DNA from: an uncultured Prevotella sp.
GTDB lineage: Bacteria > Bacteroidota > Bacteroidia > Bacteroidales > Bacteroidaceae
Direction: 5' to 3'
DNA length: 64,000 bases
Assembly (NCBI GenBank): GCA_900550035.1
Contig: URQS01000009.1
Coordinates: forward strand, 7,828 to 71,827
Under the pieces are notes generated by a model that saw nothing but the letters and a program-made list of their open reading frames with translations, was not told where the DNA came from and did not search any database. The position numbers and the translations under genes were made by a program. Positions 62,501 through 64,000 of the stretch are shown here, piece after piece (position 1 is the stretch's first letter; the number at the start of each line of letters is the position of its first letter).

Positions 62501-62546
62501 CGAGGATTCTGTTCTCAAGCGAGAAGCGTATTATCTTATTCAGCAT
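59460..62546 (-). CDS. Heavy-metal RND efflux pump (CzcA/CusA family)
   Basis: 1028 residues. Proton-driven inner-membrane exporter. The N-terminal TM1 is ENRILVLVASVLLVIAGLYS. The first periplasmic loop has EEVEQLVTFPIETAVNG, the CzcA/CusA type. TM4 has GSLVDDAIVDVENVYKH near residue 400, with the two Asp residues of proton transfer. The twelve-TM layout is complete. The family exports Cu/Ag or Zn/Co/Cd; the ion cannot be decided from sequence. The gene is 5 bp after the adaptor gene. Confidence 0.94.
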   Translation of the reverse strand: MLNKIIRFSLENRILVLVASVLLVIAGLYSTSKTDVDVFPDLNAPTVVIMTEAGGMATEEVEQLVTFPIETAVNGSTGVRRVRSQSTNGFSVVWVEFDWGTDIYLARQIVSEKLAAVGEQMPSGVSAPVLGPQSSILGEVLIVSLTSKHTSQQDLRTYADWVIRPRLLSTGGVAQVSVHGGDIKEYQILVSPGKMKHFGVSLSDIMASTRGMNVNTNGGVRYDYGNEYIIRGITSTNDVEKLGTCIVKKNGESVITLADVADIKVGNQSPKLGVGSERAQSAVLLTVTKQPNTSTIDLTKQLDFALADLQKSLPADVHISTDIFRQSDFIESSIDNVQKSLIEGAIFVVIILMLFLANVRTTVISLVTIPLSFLVAMIVLNALGISINTMTLGGLAIAIGSLVDDAIVDVENVYKHIRQNRELPEVDRVPILELVFNASREVRMPILNSTLIIVVSFAPLFFLSGMEGRMLIPLGIAFVTALFASTLVALTLTPVLCSYLLGKSKGEMPKEAFLAVWLKKYYERALLWVLANTRKVIVGTAALFAVAIGIFFCLGSSFLPKFNEGSFTINISSLPGISLEESDSIGARAERLLLQVPEIKTVARKTGRAELDEHALGVNVSEIEAPFALKDRSHEEVLNDVRKRLSVLAGANIEIGQPISHRIDAMLSGTQASIAIKLFGTDLNRMFTIGNQIKSACQDIDGIADLNVEQQIERPELKIVPRRELLVRNGITLPEFNEFLAVNLAGETVSQVYEAGRAFNLVVKADKYDDIKDLIIDTQDGRKVPLSDVADIISSAGPNTINRENVQRKIVISANTSGRALSDVVADIKAAVGEKVQLPEGYHIEYGGQFESQESASRVLYLTCILAIVVIFCLLFMQFRNAMEAGVILLNLPLALIGGIFAIVMTTGEVSIPAVIGFISLFGIATRNGMLLITEYKRLRTEEHKSIRDAIVEGSLSRLNPILMTALTSALALVPLALGGDLPGNEIQSPMAKVILGGLISSTLLNAFIVPIIYEKISNRHNRGIQHV

Positions 62547-62551
62547 AGTTA

Positions 62552-63757
62552 TTAGTGATTATGATTATGCGCTGGGATAGCGTTTGAAGCTGAGGCCAAT
62601 CTTACTTGCATAGCGCCCTTTGTGACAACACGGTCGCCCTTTTTCACTCCGGTGAGTATCTCTACACGCTCACCGTCGCTCTCGCCAAGCGTGACTTCCT
62701 GCTTGCGGTAGCCTTCGGCATCTATCTGGATGTAGACAAAGTGGATGCCTTGCTCCTCGGTGAGGGCTGTAAGGGGCAGCGTGATGACATTGGGACGGTC
62801 CTGGGTGATGAGATAAATCTCGGCATAAGACCCCTGCACTACGTCGCCAGTGTTGTTGAACTCGAAGATGACGGGGATGTATGAGTTGTTAACCTCAGCC
62901 GAACGACCGTACGACTGTATGTGTCCACCCATATCGGTGATGTCGTAGAGGCGGTTGCTGTAGCTGGTGCGGAACTTGGCACAACGTATCTTGTTGACCT
63001 CGCCAAAGTGGCGTTCGGACACTTCGGCACGCAGATAAAGATGCTTGTTTTGCGTGATTATGGCAAGAGGCTGACCTGCCTCGACGTAATCACCGCCGTT
63101 AACGAGACATTGCTTGACATATCCGCCACGCGGAGCAGACACAGCTACCCCACCCTCGCTGCGTGTTCGCTTCATACTTGTATATGTGAGCTTGGCTGCT
63201 TCGTATTCGGCCTTGGCAACAGCAAGGTCTTTCTCGCTTATTATCTTGTCCTTGATGAGTATCTTGGCACGTGTATAATCGCGCTCAGCACGCTCGTAGT
63301 CGATGCGCGAACGTTGTACGGGGTCGCCGTCGGCAAGCTGCATTCCGGCTGAAGTAATGGAGAAAAGCGTTGTTCCGGCAGCTACCTTCAAGCCCTCACT
63401 GACGTGGTTCTTGTACTGCACACGTCCGCTTATGGTGGCTACAACGGTGGTTTCATCGCACGATGCCGACATCACCTTGCCACTGGTATGAATGACACCA
63501 TGGAACACTCCGGGCTTCACCTCCTCCACCTTGACGCCTGCTGCACGCGCTTTGTCGGGCGAGAGGATTATCTCGTCGGTGTGAGCGCCCTTGGCATCAT
63601 GGCCCTCTTCCTCGGAGTCGTGGTCGTGGTGCTCTGTTTCCTCGGCATGCTCATGGTCATGGTCGTGATCGAGATGGTCATGGGACTTGCCTCCGCAAGC
63701 GACCATTCCCGCCACGAAGACTACTGATAATAGGTAATAAGAAAATCTTTTAAGCAT
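62552..63757 (-). CDS. RND efflux periplasmic adaptor, His-rich (CzcB/CusB-like)
   Basis: 401 residues, membrane-fusion lipoprotein: lipobox VAGMVAC near residue 21. The stretch HDHLDHDHDHEHAEETEHH (residues about 26-46) and the C-terminal HNHNH could bind metal ions. Barrel-sandwich, hairpin (SRIDYERAERDYTRAKIL) and beta-barrel domains follow in the usual order. First gene of the adaptor-pump-outer-factor operon. The His-rich parts support a metal rather than drug substrate (inference). Confidence 0.93.
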   Translation of the reverse strand: MLKRFSYYLLSVVFVAGMVACGGKSHDHLDHDHDHEHAEETEHHDHDSEEEGHDAKGAHTDEIILSPDKARAAGVKVEEVKPGVFHGVIHTSGKVMSASCDETTVVATISGRVQYKNHVSEGLKVAAGTTLFSITSAGMQLADGDPVQRSRIDYERAERDYTRAKILIKDKIISEKDLAVAKAEYEAAKLTYTSMKRTRSEGGVAVSAPRGGYVKQCLVNGGDYVEAGQPLAIITQNKHLYLRAEVSERHFGEVNKIRCAKFRTSYSNRLYDITDMGGHIQSYGRSAEVNNSYIPVIFEFNNTGDVVQGSYAEIYLITQDRPNVITLPLTALTEEQGIHFVYIQIDAEGYRKQEVTLGESDGERVEILTGVKKGDRVVTKGAMQVRLASASNAIPAHNHNH

Positions 63758-63778
63758 ATTTCATTAAGTGTTTATTAC

Positions 63779-63835
63779 AAAGATAAATAGTCAGTTGCAA
63801 AGATAAGGAATAAGATATGCAACTATGTTGCAAAC
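63779..63835 (-). promoter_or_regulatory. Promoter region of the metal-efflux operon
   Basis: Two TATCTTTG boxes on the minus strand (63786-63779 and 63806-63799), a 15-bp dyad TGCAAC-TAT-GTTGCA (63819-63833) and direct GTTGCAAA repeats at 63795 and 63828. Possible metal-regulator site; -33 elements are not clear. Confidence 0.45.
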
Positions 63836-63862
63836 GAATAGAAAAATGCTTGGATATATGAT

Positions 63863-63914
63863 AAAAAAAAAAAGCGGATGCGCCGCACTTCTGAGAGTGC
63901 TTCGCATCCGCTTT
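63863..63914. terminator. Terminator of the gene at the window edge
   Basis: A 12-bp stem (63871-63882 with 63903-63914) with an inner GCACT/AGTGC stem. On the minus strand a run of T's follows, and it lies 22 bp after the stop of the partial gene. Confidence 0.85.
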
Positions 63915-63935
63915 GTTTTATTTGTTGTTGACTAA

Positions 63936-64000
63936 TTAGTCAGCAAGCTTAGCCTTGATGAACTCGCGGTTGAGGCGAGCGATGTTGGCGATAGACTCGT
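63936..64000 (-). CDS. 3' end of an unidentified gene
   Basis: The last 20 codons read ESIANIARLNREFIKAKLAD and end in TAA at 63936. A terminator follows directly, so the frame is real. The protein is not recognised from this fragment; the helical, charged C-terminus fits a cytoplasmic enzyme. Confidence 0.6.
   Translation of the reverse strand, partial: ESIANIARLNREFIKAKLAD

Overview
The window looks like the chromosome of a member of the Bacteroidales, most likely a Prevotella-type organism (inference). The reasons are two SusC/SusD outer-membrane pairs, BspA-type leucine-rich-repeat surface proteins, a C10 cysteine protease, a PCMD-domain protein, THUMP-like methyltransferase and WbqC proteins, and promoters of the Bacteroidetes type (TTTG-N19-TAnnTTTG). 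No tRNA, rRNA or CRISPR array was seen.

Layout. 1-8138 (all minus): a cluster reading PCMD protein, BamA/TamA-like barrel, SusC, SusD (broken by a 1-base frameshift) and a phosphoethanolamine transferase cut by the window edge. 8381-13076: GNAT protein, parE and an S41 protease. 13366-16890: dapB, lepB, wbqC and a thioesterase. 17045-20519: a mobile-DNA island in which two IS66-derived relics flank a BspA-type gene split by a 175-bp MITE-like element and a DUF4143-type ATPase. 20530-25414: lacZ, divergent from an M16 peptidase. 25518-30150: flavodiiron protein, sugar kinase, ybeY, coaD and a methyltransferase. 30539-32723: ptb-buk. 32857-36026: ATPase, nitroreductase, and a flavin/Fe-S membrane protein.

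36246-55488 is the accessory core. Two inverted copies of one module lie about 12 kb apart. Each pairs a BspA-type surface protein with a divergently transcribed membrane-anchored LuxR-type regulator, and both share a conserved 72-bp intergenic block. Between them are Hsp20, a C10 protease, a fibronectin-III lipoprotein, a DUF1735-like lipoprotein, a second SusD/SusC pair and a decayed DUF3791/DUF3990 cassette.

55511-64000: a second copy of the MITE-like element, an ATPase gene with one in-frame amber codon, a HigB/HigA toxin-antitoxin pair with an operator-like palindrome, and a heavy-metal RND efflux operon (adaptor, pump, outer-membrane factor).

The window is unusually rich in small dispersed repeats: GC-rich palindromes (six copies), TTGAAT/TTGAGT-type repeats (one inserted in frame in a methyltransferase), CAAAAGGnnTCCTTTTG palindrome arrays, and the two MITE-like families. 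Several genes have been broken or extended by these repeats or by point changes.
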